NCBI RefSeq assembly: GCF_030068455.1
Contig: NZ_JAQOSQ010000002.1
Coordinates: 186,001-250,000, forward strand
DNA length: 64,000 nt
Direction: 5' to 3'
DNA from: Roseofilum casamattae BLCC-M143
Lineage (GTDB): Bacteria > Cyanobacteriota > Cyanobacteriia > Cyanobacteriales > Desertifilaceae
Part shown: positions 1 through 9,152 of the stretch, piece after piece
Position numbering within the stretch: the first letter of the stretch is position 1
Layout of the letters: each line of letters opens with the position of its first letter
Position numbers and translations under genes: made by a program
Notes under the pieces: generated by a model
Seen by the model: only the letters and a program-made list of their open reading frames with translations
Told to the model about the DNA's origin: nothing
Database searches by the model: none

Positions 1-177
1 TTTGGTAAATCCTTAAGTGCCGAACTGCAACAAAAACAAACCACCCAAGAACTGGAGTCTTTGGTCTCCGACTTTTTAGAAGAATTTAAGCTCAACTACG
101 TGCAGCGACTGGCAGAGGAAGATATTGAGAAAATCCTGGAAGAAACCAAGCGCATCGAGAGAAGTCGCAAGCACTAG
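1..177 (+). CDS. C-terminal fragment of an unknown protein
   Basis: The reading frame is open from the first base and ends in TAG at 175-177, giving the last 58 residues of a gene that starts before the window. The tail is charged and helical (LEEFKLNY, EEDIEKILEETKRIERSRKH), probably a helical bundle or short coiled coil. I do not recognise the family. The reading frame, its codon use and the gap of about 90 bases before the convergent pentapeptide gene support a real gene end. Confidence 0.55.
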   Translation, partial: FGKSLSAELQQKQTTQELESLVSDFLEEFKLNYVQRLAEEDIEKILEETKRIERSRKH

Positions 178-267
178 GGAGATGGATGTAGCAATCTGCG
201 GTGCGATCGCGTCTGCGTCTGCCTTCTCTAATCTTGTTAAATTGTGCATTGCGATCTTTAATTGAAA

Positions 268-798
268 TCAGGCCTGTCGATGACCGTCCGGCTGGGTTGT
301 AGTTGGATAAATCTCGGCATTCGTCAGATCTGCATTTTCGGCTTTGAACAAGTTGCACCTCTCCAGATTCGCTCGATCGAACTGAGTCGATCGCAGGTTA
401 GTCCGTTGTAGATTTGCCCCATAGAGATTAGCCCCTTCTAAGTTTGCCGAAGATAAGTTTGCTCCTTCTAGGTTGGCATGGGAAAGATCGGCACAGCGCA
501 GATCCGCAGAGCGCAGATTAGCTCTGGACAGGTTAGCCCCCCGGAGTCGGGCGCGAGATAAATGAGTCTCATAAAGTTGAGTGTCGCTTAACTCACTCTG
601 TTCTAAATTTACCGATCGGAGATTCCCTTGGCTTACGTTAGTATAAGGAAGGTATGCTTGAGTTAGATCGCTGCCTTGAAGATTGATTTGTCTTAAGTCA
701 GCATCAAACAAATTCGCTCCTTTCAAATCCATTTGTTCAAAATTCCGTTGTCCCCGAGCATATTGATTCAATAGATCCTCTGCGCTGATTTTCTCCAT
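268..798 (-). CDS. Pentapeptide repeat protein
   Basis: This 176-residue protein is built almost wholly from A(D/N)LXX pentapeptide repeats, from about residue 22 to 160 (GANLFDADL, RANLRSADL, EGANLYGAN). The family folds as a right-handed quadrilateral beta helix and is very common in cyanobacteria. Most members have no known function, and a few mimic DNA and inhibit gyrase. The first 20 residues (SAEDLLNQYARGQRNF) form the usual cap helix seen in cyanobacterial members. There is no signal peptide or membrane segment, so it is probably cytoplasmic. It starts at the ATG at 796-798 and stands alone, convergent with the gene at the window start. The family call is firm; the role is unknown. Confidence 0.9.
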   Translation of the reverse strand: MEKISAEDLLNQYARGQRNFEQMDLKGANLFDADLRQINLQGSDLTQAYLPYTNVSQGNLRSVNLEQSELSDTQLYETHLSRARLRGANLSRANLRSADLRCADLSHANLEGANLSSANLEGANLYGANLQRTNLRSTQFDRANLERCNLFKAENADLTNAEIYPTTTQPDGHRQA

Positions 799-1002
799 TT
801 TGCTTGTTATCTTGGAAACAGTTCGCTTTTTACCTGTGGATTGTAGAATTTGTCAAAAGTAAGTATAAATGCTTATTTGATTGCCAAAATAACCTAACCC
901 AGTTCCGTCCGATTCTTAACATTTCATAATATTGTTTTAAGATTTGTAACGTTTCCCGATCGCAAACACACGTCTCGCAAACCACGTCATTTGCAGCCGC
1001 CC

Positions 1003-2562
1003 ATGTCTCAGACCTCTCCTCTCTCCATTGCCGAGCACTATCACCAGCGCACCAAATACGATCCGGAAACCATTGCTCAGAAAAGTCAGGGACTCAACTG
1101 GGAAGAACAACCGGTTCCATTCAAAGACTACAAAATTGGAGGGGAAATTGACCTTAAGCCCTATCTCCAAGGCGATCGCACTGATGTCCAATGGCAAAAG
1201 CTATCAGCGTTTCTCCTTTGCAGCTATGGGATTACAGCCCGAGTTCCAACGTTGATGGGAGACCCCTTTTATTTGCGGGCAGCTCCCTCTGCCGGCGGAC
1301 TGTATCCAGCAGAAGTTTATCTCATTTCTCGCGGTACGTCCCTGCTCAATGCCGGACTGTATAACTATCAAAGTCGAACTCATAGTTTAGTGCAGTTTTG
1401 GGAAAATCCGGTTTGGGAAGCCCTACAAACCGCCTGTTTTCAGCATCCTACCCTAGAACAGACATCTCTGGCGATCGCCATCACTGCCGTCTTTTTCCGC
1501 TCGGCATGGCGCTACCAAGACCGGGCCTATCGCCGCATTTGCTTAGATACAGGACATTTATTGGGCAATTTAGAACTCGCCGGTGCCAGATCGGGCTATT
1601 ATCCTCGCCTCATTGGCGGTTTTGATGACGATCGCACGAACGAGTTACTCTATCTAGATCCCCAGCAGGAAGGCACTTTAGCAATTTTGCCCTTGATGGA
1701 AACCGGAGCCGCACAGCAACCTGCTAGCAAGGCTCCGAGCGCCCTGGCCTCGGAACGGCAAACGGATTATCCACAACTTGCTGATGGAGAATTATTACAG
1801 TACTTGCATCAAGCTACCCGTATTTCTGCGGAAGATCCCCCTTTGAGCCAAGGAGAACCAGAACTCGAAAGCGATGATAAATATAACTTTCCGTTTTGCT
1901 TAAAGGTTGCCACCCAGAGCCGACCGATCGATTTCGGAGATCGCCCCGACAGCGGAAATTGGTTATCGGCGATCGAGAGAGGTTCGGTTTCTTCCTTGGA
2001 AAATACCATGCTCAAACGTCGTTCCACTCGCTCGTATACCGGAGCTGACCTCTCTCTCGACGAATTGCGCGCTTTACTCGACTTTACCTATCATCCCCAT
2101 CATTATCCAAACCAAGGACTCGACTCCGATCCGGACTACTTCGATTTAAGCTTGCTCCAAACCTTTATTGCAGTCTCTGGAGTCACCGGACTTGAAGAAG
2201 GATGTTATTACTATGCCCCCAGAGCGCAAGAACTTCGGCAAATTCGGTTTAAAAACTTTCGCCGCGAATTACATTACTTGTGCTTGGGACAAGATTTAGG
2301 ACGAGATGCGGCGGCTGTTATTTTTCATACTGTAGATTTGCGGCAGGCAGTGGGCAAATATGGCGATCGCGTTTACCGTTACCTGCACATGGATGCCGGA
2401 CACCTCGGCCAGCGATTAAACCTTGCCGCCATTCATTTAGGTTTAGGGGTTAGCGGTATTGGCGGATTTTTTGACGATCGCGTTAATGAAGTACTGGGGA
2501 TTCCCCTTGATGAAGCAGTTATTTATATTACAACTCTCGGCCGTCCGCGAACTACAGGTTAA
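1003..2562 (+). CDS. SagB/ThcOx-type nitroreductase-fold dehydrogenase, tandem domains
   Basis: The product of 519 residues has two nitroreductase-like domains. The N-terminal half (about 45-235) has PSAGGLYPAEVYL and GGFDDDRTNELL. The C-terminal half (about 325-515) has the FMN-binding start RRSTRSYTG near residue 339, then YLHMDAGHLGQRLNLAA and GGFFDDRVNEVLG. SagB-like enzymes use FMN to oxidise azolines to azoles in peptide natural products, but many cyanobacterial tandem-domain members stand alone with unknown substrate, as here. There is no YcaO or precursor peptide nearby. I prefer the ATG at 1003 to the in-frame TTG at 991 because family starts of this kind (MSQTSPLSIAEHYHQRTKY) fit well. 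The next gene follows at about 110 bases on the same strand. Confidence 0.85.
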   Translation: MSQTSPLSIAEHYHQRTKYDPETIAQKSQGLNWEEQPVPFKDYKIGGEIDLKPYLQGDRTDVQWQKLSAFLLCSYGITARVPTLMGDPFYLRAAPSAGGLYPAEVYLISRGTSLLNAGLYNYQSRTHSLVQFWENPVWEALQTACFQHPTLEQTSLAIAITAVFFRSAWRYQDRAYRRICLDTGHLLGNLELAGARSGYYPRLIGGFDDDRTNELLYLDPQQEGTLAILPLMETGAAQQPASKAPSALASERQTDYPQLADGELLQYLHQATRISAEDPPLSQGEPELESDDKYNFPFCLKVATQSRPIDFGDRPDSGNWLSAIERGSVSSLENTMLKRRSTRSYTGADLSLDELRALLDFTYHPHHYPNQGLDSDPDYFDLSLLQTFIAVSGVTGLEEGCYYYAPRAQELRQIRFKNFRRELHYLCLGQDLGRDAAAVIFHTVDLRQAVGKYGDRVYRYLHMDAGHLGQRLNLAAIHLGLGVSGIGGFFDDRVNEVLGIPLDEAVIYITTLGRPRTTG

Positions 2563-2671
2563 GACTTTCCTTTAATTGTTAAGTTTTTTCAAGAAAAAGG
2601 GACGATCGCAAAATCCTCACATTTATTGCCTAAGTTACAGGTATAGAACTCAATCAGAGGTTGAAATACTT

Positions 2672-3040
2672 ATGAACTATACCTCTCCGGACGGCTATGG
2701 CGATCGAACTGACTCGCACCTCCCTGTTGGAACGCCGAAAGAATCAGTAGCGGACATCGACTATACGGATTTAGCGATCGAAGTCTTGACCACCCAAGAT
2801 CCCTATTTAATTCGTTCTCTCACTGATTTTTTAACGGTTTTACCCAATCCTTGCCACGTTCAATCCATCTTACAAAATGCCGTCGATCGCCTTTCTCAGA
2901 GCGATCTACAGTCCTATCGGTGGATTGTCGAACATTCAGCTTATCTCATCCCGTATCTCGATTTAACTCCTCAAGATAATACGCTGCCATTCTCATTCGG
3001 TGAAGATCGACAATTGAGCATGTATGACTCTTTCCTGTAG
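2672..3040 (+). CDS. Small protein of unknown function
   Basis: This 122-residue soluble protein has no membrane segment or signal peptide. I chose the ATG at 2672, preceded by a purine-rich CAGAGG at 2655-2660, over an in-frame TTG at 2576 whose extra 32 residues look like untranslated sequence. The middle (DLAIEVLTTQDPYLIRSL) and the rest are predicted mostly helical, and the end (GEDRQLSMYDSFL) is acidic. I do not recognise the family. It is the first of three small same-strand genes (2672-3691) after the SagB-like gene and may share a transcript with them. Confidence 0.6.
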   Translation: MNYTSPDGYGDRTDSHLPVGTPKESVADIDYTDLAIEVLTTQDPYLIRSLTDFLTVLPNPCHVQSILQNAVDRLSQSDLQSYRWIVEHSAYLIPYLDLTPQDNTLPFSFGEDRQLSMYDSFL

Positions 3041-3110
3041 CGAATCGCTTCATTATTTAATAATTTTGGACTTTCGGTAACGTTCTGTTGATAGATGAGG
3101 AAACATACTG

Positions 3111-3329
3111 ATGTTAATACTCGATTGTCCGTCTTGTTCTTATCCCTTACTCAAACATATCCGTACCACTGAAGTCTATTGGTATTGCAGTCATTGCCAT
3201 ACGGAAATGCCTCCTTACTCCCAGAAGTTAGGTGAGGGAAATCGAGGCGATCGCGAATGCATTCTTTCCATGTCTTTAGAACAGTTTCTCGACCATAAAT
3301 ATCCTCAAACTTTAGCCTATGGAATTTAA
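3111..3329 (+). CDS. Small zinc-ribbon-like protein
   Basis: This 72-residue protein has two CxxC knuckles, C6-P-S-C9 and C26-S-H-C29, with a tyrosine- and tryptophan-rich spacer between them. This is the pattern of a zinc ribbon that could bind nucleic acid or protein. The rest (SLEQFLDHKYPQ) is short and helical. The start is the ATG at 3111 with GAGG at 3097-3100 upstream, a rather long spacing. No function is recognised. It is the middle one of three small same-strand genes, 70 bases after the first and about 60 before the third. Confidence 0.6.
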   Translation: MLILDCPSCSYPLLKHIRTTEVYWYCSHCHTEMPPYSQKLGEGNRGDRECILSMSLEQFLDHKYPQTLAYGI

Positions 3330-3391
3330 CCCTATCAGCGCTGTATAAAGTTACTTTCTACTTGTCCAACCACTCAAACCAGAGGTCAATC

Positions 3392-3691
3392 ATGTTATTA
3401 TATCCGACAAAGTTAAACGATCGCAGATGGACTATCTGCTACTACAAAAATCAAACCCAGATCGCTCAACTGCTCCAAATAAACAATATTGAGAATTGGT
3501 CTTGGGAAGCCGTATTAAGACCACAAGAATGGACGCTCTTTGAAGCTCCCGAAAATGCTCAACTGGAAATTTCTTATCAAACTCCAATGGATCGGATACA
3601 ACCAGACATTATTCCCTGCTCGCACCTAGGCGTCAGATATAGTATTCCCGATGGACAAAACACACTTAAACTTAAAAGTTGTATTGTTTAA
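3392..3691 (+). CDS. Small protein of unknown function
   Basis: This 99-residue soluble protein looks beta-rich (RRWTICYYKNQTQIAQLL, LEISYQTPMDRIQPDIIP). The ATG at 3392 has AGAGG at 3381-3385 at ideal spacing, so I prefer it to the in-frame TTG at 3362. I do not recognise the family. It ends 23 bases before the stop of a convergent TPR gene and is the last of the small-gene trio. Confidence 0.55.
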   Translation: MLLYPTKLNDRRWTICYYKNQTQIAQLLQINNIENWSWEAVLRPQEWTLFEAPENAQLEISYQTPMDRIQPDIIPCSHLGVRYSIPDGQNTLKLKSCIV

Positions 3692-3714
3692 CCAAACGGC
3701 GTAGAAACGAGAAT

Positions 3715-4875
3715 TCAAGGATGAAAAGAGCGATCGCTCAGTTGTTCGATCGCCTTTAAAAAGCGATCGGGATTGAGTCGTAATTGCCGTGCTAGTTTCA
3801 GTCCGCGCTCTAAGGCTGCTCGGGCGCGATCGGGTTGTTCTACTATAACGTAAACATCTGCCATTCTACCGTAAGTATTCATCATGCCATAGGCATCGTA
3901 GCCTTGAGCTTGTACGGCTAATAAAGACCGATAAACGGCGAGAGTTTCCGACCATTGTTCTCGGTCTCGATACAATTGACTCAAGCGTTGTAGGGCGGTG
4001 CTTGCTTGTCCTAAATGTTGCAATTCAAAGGCAGTGAGATAAGCTTGTTCGTAGAGCTGAGCGGCAGTTTGCAGTTTACCTAAGGTTTGATAGCGATCGC
4101 CAATGGTAATTTGTTCCCTGGGAACAGCCGCGAGATCTCCTAATTGATAGGCTAAATCGACTCTGGCTAAACGACTTTCAATGGTTGCCTCTACATCCCC
4201 AGTTTCGTCATAACAATAAGCGAGCTGTTGATAAGCATTGTCTTGTACGGAAATGTCTTCTATTTCTATAGCAAATTGTAAGACATTTTGCCAGGCTGGA
4301 ATTGCCGATTTACAGTCAAACCAATTGAGGTGAGTTTGGGCAATTTGGTTCAGCATTTCTGCTTGCATTGGTGGATTGGATTCGGCGATCGCATATTCTA
4401 AAAGACGCTGATAAACAGCGATCGCAGATTGGGGCGAGCGGATACTGTCATAAGCTCGGGCTAACTCGCGCCAGAGTTCGATTTCTTCCGGTTCTGCTAT
4501 TGCTTGAATCTCATCCAAACGATTGGTAACTTGGCGAACCATCGTCAATTCTCCCTCAGACCAAGCAATATCCCCCACTCGAGCGAGGGCGCGCACTTCG
4601 GCAATGTTGCCCAACCCTTGCCGCAGCATGAGTTCGCGCTGCCAGAGGGCAAAGGCTTCCAGGCGATTTCCCGCCCGTAACAGCTCCCGAGCGCGGCGAT
4701 CGAGGTCGTCGAGGTCTCCCCCGAGCTGTTCTGGCTCTTGGGGGGTTAGAGAGCGATTTTTGCTGTCTTCCGGCAAGAGCGGATCGAGAAGGCGATCGTC
4801 TGCTCTTGCATCAGTTATCCCGACAGCGAATAGGAATGTTAATCCACATAATACTAACCAATAGTTCTTAACCAT
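3715..4875 (-). CDS. Exported TPR-repeat protein
   Basis: The 386-residue product starts with a signal peptide (hydrophobic LVLCGLTFLFAVGI, cleavage likely after DARA at about residue 25). Helical repeats of TPR type follow from about residue 55 to 375, for example AIAVYQRLLEYA, AAQLYEQAYLTAF and TLAVYRSLLAVQ. TPR arrays bind other proteins, and an exported one probably works in the periplasm or at the outer membrane. The partner is not evident. It lies 9 bases downstream of the cryptochrome gene on the same strand and may be co-transcribed with it. The fold call is firm and the function unknown. Confidence 0.8.
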   Translation of the reverse strand: MVKNYWLVLCGLTFLFAVGITDARADDRLLDPLLPEDSKNRSLTPQEPEQLGGDLDDLDRRARELLRAGNRLEAFALWQRELMLRQGLGNIAEVRALARVGDIAWSEGELTMVRQVTNRLDEIQAIAEPEEIELWRELARAYDSIRSPQSAIAVYQRLLEYAIAESNPPMQAEMLNQIAQTHLNWFDCKSAIPAWQNVLQFAIEIEDISVQDNAYQQLAYCYDETGDVEATIESRLARVDLAYQLGDLAAVPREQITIGDRYQTLGKLQTAAQLYEQAYLTAFELQHLGQASTALQRLSQLYRDREQWSETLAVYRSLLAVQAQGYDAYGMMNTYGRMADVYVIVEQPDRARAALERGLKLARQLRLNPDRFLKAIEQLSDRSFHP

Positions 4876-4884
4876 AACTCGGGA

Positions 4885-6393
4885 TTACAATTGCGAAACC
4901 TCATAAATGTGTCGATTCATTTGCACCGACTCGCTTAAATCCACCATCGGTAGGGGATAGTCTACACCCAGCTCGACACCAAACCGATTTTGTTCGACCG
5001 ATAATAGCTTCCACGGTTGATGAACTTTCGTCGGTGGAACTTTGCTTAATTCCGGCAACCAATGCTTCACGTAGTCTCCTTTCGGATCGTAATCTTTGGA
5101 TTGTTTGGCAATATTAAAATAGCGGAATCCTCGCTTATCATTTCCGACTCCTGCCGTATAATTCCAATTGCCCCAATTACTGCAGGGATCGTAATCGATT
5201 AAACAGGATTCAAACCATTCTGCTCCCATGCGCCAGTCCATTCCTAAGTTTTTCGTCAGAAAACTCGCTACATTTTGCCGCCCTCGATTGGACATAAATC
5301 CAGTAGCAGCCAGCTCGCGCATGTTGGCATCCACCAACGGAAAACCGGTCATTCCTTGCTGCCATCGTGTAAATTGCGACCAATCTTGTTTCCAGGGAAA
5401 AGAGAGACCTTGCAGTCCGGAAGGATAGAATATCTTATTCCCATGTTTTAAGCAAATAAAGCGGAAATAATCCCGCCATAAGAGTTCAAAAATCAACCAA
5501 TAGGTAGAGTCATTTTTCACTCGTTTGGCTTCGTAGTCTTGGACTTGCTCGTAGATATATCGCGGAGACAAACATCCAAAAGCTATCCAAGGTGAGAACT
5601 TGGACGAATAGTTGGCGCCTAACATGCCGTTGCGCGTTCGTTTATACTCTTGCAAATAGTCGCCTTTCCAGAAATAGTCTTTGATGCGCTGCTGGCCTCC
5701 TCGCTCTCCTCCAGTAAAAAAGAGAACGGCGCGAGGATCGGAACGCGGATATTCTATTTGCCAATCATTTAAGCTGGGAATCTCTCCCAGTTCGGTGGTT
5801 TCCAGGTTTAATGGCGGTAGAGATTCTGGAGTAGGAAAGGTAGAGCGGATTGCGGCTTGGTATTCGACTTTCTTGCGATACTGAGTAAATATTTCCGGTA
5901 AATCGGCGATCGCAAAGGGTAAATCGTCCCGGTGATAGAGGGTCGCTCCCCAAAATTCTTGGCGTGTTATTCCGTACTCTTCTAATGTCCGGACAACGGC
6001 TTCTTCAACGGTTCGTTCTTCGCTGGTTACTTCTTGATGGTAGTAAACCGCACCCACTTGTAATTCCTTCGCCAGTTGGGGAATAATCGCTTCTGGCAAT
6101 CCTTGACGCACGATCAGATTGCTGCCCAACTGTTGTAGGGTTTGACGTAAATTAGCAATGCTTTCAATGAGGAACTTGGCGCGAAATACTCCAAGTTTGG
6201 GAAATCCAAATGCGGTTTTCCCCAACCAACGAGTATCAAAACAGTAGACAGGAATAACTGGCGCACCGGTTTGTGCGGCTTGGTAAAGGGGTTCGTGGTC
6301 GCGCGATCGCAAATCGTTTCGATACCACAAAAGAATTGGTTGTTCGCCCATCTGTCCGTTCGGTCTCCTGAGATTATCGGAAGATACAACCAT
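4885..6393 (-). CDS. DASH-type cryptochrome
   Basis: This is a photolyase/cryptochrome flavoprotein of 502 residues. The N-terminal antenna domain opens with PILLWYRNDLRSRDHEPL. The FAD-binding C-terminal domain has ELLWRDYFRF, then GNWNYTAGVGNDKRGFRYFN and KQSKDYDPKGDYVKHWLPEL, wording typical of Cry-DASH rather than class I CPD photolyase. Cry-DASH proteins repair CPD lesions mainly in single-stranded DNA and may signal blue light. I use the ATG at 6391-6393, which has a GCGAAAAG upstream. An inner ATG at 6349-6351 (MGEQPILLWYRND) would fit the family start equally well, and the in-frame TTG at 6420 is unlikely. The exported TPR gene follows closely on the same strand. Confidence 0.88.
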   Translation of the reverse strand: MVVSSDNLRRPNGQMGEQPILLWYRNDLRSRDHEPLYQAAQTGAPVIPVYCFDTRWLGKTAFGFPKLGVFRAKFLIESIANLRQTLQQLGSNLIVRQGLPEAIIPQLAKELQVGAVYYHQEVTSEERTVEEAVVRTLEEYGITRQEFWGATLYHRDDLPFAIADLPEIFTQYRKKVEYQAAIRSTFPTPESLPPLNLETTELGEIPSLNDWQIEYPRSDPRAVLFFTGGERGGQQRIKDYFWKGDYLQEYKRTRNGMLGANYSSKFSPWIAFGCLSPRYIYEQVQDYEAKRVKNDSTYWLIFELLWRDYFRFICLKHGNKIFYPSGLQGLSFPWKQDWSQFTRWQQGMTGFPLVDANMRELAATGFMSNRGRQNVASFLTKNLGMDWRMGAEWFESCLIDYDPCSNWGNWNYTAGVGNDKRGFRYFNIAKQSKDYDPKGDYVKHWLPELSKVPPTKVHQPWKLLSVEQNRFGVELGVDYPLPMVDLSESVQMNRHIYEVSQL

Positions 6394-6561
6394 TACAGCA
6401 CTTTTCGCCGCGAGTATCAAAATAGCAGTTCGCGATCGCTCTCTCCTCGTAACCCTCCCAGATAATGTCGAAATCCCGTTTTTTGAGCTTTAAGATAGAT
6501 CGCAAATAAGGAGCATTCGATCGCTTTAAAATCAAATGCTCCTCCAGATCGGAAATGGGTC

Positions 6562-7944
6562 TTACACGGATGCCACTTCTTTACCGCTTTCTTGGGCTAA
6601 ATATTTCTCCAACTCCGTTAGCGCATCCGCATCCACTTTCGTTTGCATCGGGCAGAACTTCGGCCCGCACATGGAGCAGAATTCAGCGGTTTTATAGATA
6701 TCCGCCGGTAGGGTTTCGTCGTGATATTCCCGCGCGCGCTCTGGGTCGAGGGAGAGTTCAAACTGGCGATTCCAGTCAAAATTATACCGCGCCGCAGACA
6801 GTTCGTCATCGCGATCGCGCGCTCCGAGACGATGGCGAGCAATATCAGCAGCGTGAGCGGCAATCTTATACGCGATTAAGCCATTGCGTACGTCCTCGGC
6901 ATTGGGAAGTCCTAAATGTTCTTTCGGCGTCACGTAACAGAGCATTGCCGTTCCATGCCATCCGGCGATCGCCGCCCCAATGGCTGAGGTAATATGATCG
7001 TATCCGGGAGCAATATCGGTAACCAGAGGACCGAGCACGTAGAAGGGTGCTTCCGAACACTCTTCCATCTGCTTCTTCACGTTAAACTCGATCTGATCCA
7101 TAGGCACGTGGCCGGGGCCTTCCACCATCACCTGCACGTCATGCTCCCACGCTTTACGAGTTAACTGACCCAAGGTTTTCAGCTCTGCCAGTTGCGCGTC
7201 GTCGGACGCATCGTGGGTACATCCCGGACGAAGAGAGTCGCCCAAACTAAACGATACATCGTACTTCTTAAAGATTTCGATAATATCTTGGAAGTGGGTG
7301 TAGAGCGGATTTTGTTTGTGGTGATGCAACATCCAACGCGCAATAATCCCGCCGCCGCGCGAAACAATTCCCGTAATCCGACTTCTCACCAAGGGCAAAT
7401 GTTCGATTAAAATACCCGCGTGGATAGTCATGTAATCCACCCCTTGCTGGGCATGTTTTTCGATAATATGCAAAAAGTCATCCGCCGTCAGCTTTTCAAT
7501 CCGGCCCTGTACGCTTTCCAAGGCTTGGTAGATAGGAACAGTCCCGATAGGAACCGGAGACGCATTAATAATTGCCGTGCGAATTTCGTCTAAATTTCCG
7601 CCCCCGGTAGACAAATCCATCACCGTATCGGCGCCATATTTTACCGCCAAATTCAGCTTATCCACTTCTTCTTGTAAATTAGAAGAATTGGGAGATGCGC
7701 CAATATTGGCATTCACCTTACATTTGGAAGCAATCCCGATCGCCATCGGCTCCAAATTCGTATGATTGATGTTAGCGGGAATAATCATCCGTCCCCGCGC
7801 CACCTCATCGCGAATCAACTCCACCGGTAGATTTTCCCGCCGCGCCACGTACTCCATTTCCTGGGTAACTTTCCCCTGGCGCGCGTAGTACATCTGCGTG
7901 ACATTTGCTTGTCCCCGCCGTTCGGACACCCATTCAGTTCGCAT
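6562..7944 (-). CDS. thiC: Phosphomethylpyrimidine synthase ThiC
   Basis: ThiC is a radical SAM enzyme that turns aminoimidazole ribotide into the HMP-phosphate half of thiamine. The 461 residues match the usual bacterial length. The 4Fe-4S ligands are seen as C424-x2-C427-x4-C432 (CSMCGPKFC) near the C-terminus, and the core has [20 protein letters not shown] and [13 protein letters not shown]. The start is the ATG at 7942-7944 (MRTEWV), the usual cyanobacterial N-terminus, with GAGG about nine bases upstream. An ATG at 7957-7959 is also in frame. A TPP riboswitch lies immediately upstream, so expression should fall when thiamine pyrophosphate is plentiful. Confidence 0.97.
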   Translation of the reverse strand: MRTEWVSERRGQANVTQMYYARQGKVTQEMEYVARRENLPVELIRDEVARGRMIIPANINHTNLEPMAIGIASKCKVNANIGASPNSSNLQEEVDKLNLAVKYGADTVMDLSTGGGNLDEIRTAIINASPVPIGTVPIYQALESVQGRIEKLTADDFLHIIEKHAQQGVDYMTIHAGILIEHLPLVRSRITGIVSRGGGIIARWMLHHHKQNPLYTHFQDIIEIFKKYDVSFSLGDSLRPGCTHDASDDAQLAELKTLGQLTRKAWEHDVQVMVEGPGHVPMDQIEFNVKKQMEECSEAPFYVLGPLVTDIAPGYDHITSAIGAAIAGWHGTAMLCYVTPKEHLGLPNAEDVRNGLIAYKIAAHAADIARHRLGARDRDDELSAARYNFDWNRQFELSLDPERAREYHDETLPADIYKTAEFCSMCGPKFCPMQTKVDADALTELEKYLAQESGKEVASV

Positions 7945-7962
7945 TGCTTGAATCCTCATGCA

Positions 7963-8050
7963 TAACAGCTTCCCTCCACCGGTACTAACCGGACTCAGGT
8001 TCTTAGGGTCTACTCTCAGCTTGTTTTTGGTTACAAGCACCCCTAGCTTG
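7963..8050 (-). promoter_or_regulatory. TPP riboswitch (THI box) upstream of thiC
   Basis: Read on the minus strand, this leader contains the conserved parts of the thiamine pyrophosphate aptamer in order: GGGGTGCTTG, then GCTGAGAGT, ACCCTAAGAACCTGA, TCCGGTTAGTACCGG and GGAGGGAAGC. Together they give the P2/P3 and P4/P5 arms of the aptamer. The aptamer ends only about 20 bases before the chosen ATG at 7944, so the ribosome site GAGG lies right after it. This layout suits control of translation start rather than a long terminator, although I cannot exclude early termination. The match to the known motif is unambiguous. Confidence 0.96.
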
Positions 8051-8176
8051 GCGAACAAATTCTATCACGGTTTAGCGATGGAGGAATCTCCTGTTCTCGA
8101 CTTCTGTAATGTATCGTAATTGTTCTTAAGACAAACAGCCGATATTCTGAGAAGTTGGGATAAGATTAACCAACAT

Positions 8177-8566
8177 ATGAAACCTAAATTTAAAAATGCG
8201 ATCGCCTGGCAACAAGCCGAACTGCTGATGCAACCCTGTCTTTTGCGCGTGGTGGATAACTTGCGCCGCGCCTTAGAAGCCTCTCCCTGGGAAGGAACTT
8301 ACGAGGAAGTGCAAGATCCCTATCCCGGTCACGTCTTGTGTTTGAAGTTGCATGGGGAAGAAGTCCGCGTCAATTTATGGGAATTGTGCTATCGAGTTTG
8401 TTTTCGCGAGTATCCCATGACTCATTCTCCCTACGACGCGCAAGAAGTAGACATCGACACCCGTTTAATTGACGTGACCGACGAGGTGGATTGGAATAAG
8501 TTGGAAGAGAAAACCCAACAGGTGATTAACGAGCTGTTTGCCAGTTTACCCAATATTAGCTCCTAG
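8177..8566 (+). CDS. Conserved cyanobacterial protein of unknown function
   Basis: This 129-residue soluble protein has a tryptophan-rich N-terminal part (AIAWQQAELLMQP, SPWEGTYEEV), a beta-rich centre (VNLWELCYRVCF) and an acidic end (DTRLIDVTDEVDWNKLEEK). The start is the ATG at 8177. An in-frame TTG at 8120 would add 19 residues without a ribosome site. The sequence style resembles a conserved cyanobacterial family I have seen described only as hypothetical, and I cannot name a function. It is divergent from thiC, whose riboswitch leader starts about 130 bases away, so the two promoters share this gap. Confidence 0.7.
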   Translation: MKPKFKNAIAWQQAELLMQPCLLRVVDNLRRALEASPWEGTYEEVQDPYPGHVLCLKLHGEEVRVNLWELCYRVCFREYPMTHSPYDAQEVDIDTRLIDVTDEVDWNKLEEKTQQVINELFASLPNISS

Positions 8567-8576
8567 GCAGTTCGCT

Positions 8577-9143
8577 TCAATCTTGTTGCCCTAAGTTTAG
8601 CCAACTAAATACTTCTTCTGCTGTCAGTGGCAAGTCAATATCCGCGAGCATTGGCAGTTGGCGTTTTCCCCGACAAACCACTATCCCTTGTCCGGGAGTT
8701 AGCACTAGAATAGAGCGGTCTTGCGGATCGACCAACCAACCCAGTTGGCTGCCATGCTGGAGACAATGCAGTAGATTATCGATAACTCGATTGCTACTTT
8801 GGTCGGGAGAAAGGATTTCAATCGAACAATCCGGCGCTTGCGTAACATTATCTTCCGGTTCCCCATCTGCATTCAGCACAATCTTATCCCAAGCGAGAAT
8901 CACTACGTCGGGAACTAGAGAACGTCCGCCAAAGGTACACCGCAGTTCCGGTAGCGTCAGATACTTGTCAGTTGCTCCATCGATGGCTACTAACAGTTGC
9001 TTTTGCAAAAGAGAATGGCGAAATTTAGGCATGGGTTTTTGTAGAGCACAACCGGCGACGTATTCCCAAGCGGGCGAGTCTTCAAGATTGGGTTGCTCCA
9101 GAAAGGTTTCCAGGGTTAAATTTTTCGCGATCGTAGCACTCAT
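8577..9143 (-). CDS. Uma2 family (DUF820) putative endonuclease
   Basis: The 188-residue protein follows the Uma2/DUF820 pattern of restriction-like PD-(D/E)xK folds. It has an N-terminal EYVAGCALQKPMP, then LRCTFGGRSLVPDVVILAWDKI carrying the metal-binding PDV, CSIEILSPDQSS with the E-x-L acidic residue, and LGWLVDPQDRSILVL. These genes are expanded in cyanobacteria, often in dozens of copies, and their biological role is unclear. I start at the ATG at 9141-9143, and no good Shine-Dalgarno is seen. An AT-rich dispersed repeat (9153-9174) separates it from the duplicated GNAT gene upstream on the same strand. Confidence 0.85.
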   Translation of the reverse strand: MSATIAKNLTLETFLEQPNLEDSPAWEYVAGCALQKPMPKFRHSLLQKQLLVAIDGATDKYLTLPELRCTFGGRSLVPDVVILAWDKIVLNADGEPEDNVTQAPDCSIEILSPDQSSNRVIDNLLHCLQHGSQLGWLVDPQDRSILVLTPGQGIVVCRGKRQLPMLADIDLPLTAEEVFSWLNLGQQD

Positions 9144-9152
9144 GGGGCAATT

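Noticed and set aside
4523-4864. Arginine- and serine-rich ORF of 113 codons opposite the TPR gene
   Set aside because: It is the antisense shadow of a clear signal-peptide TPR gene; its makeup is that of a reversed acidic protein.
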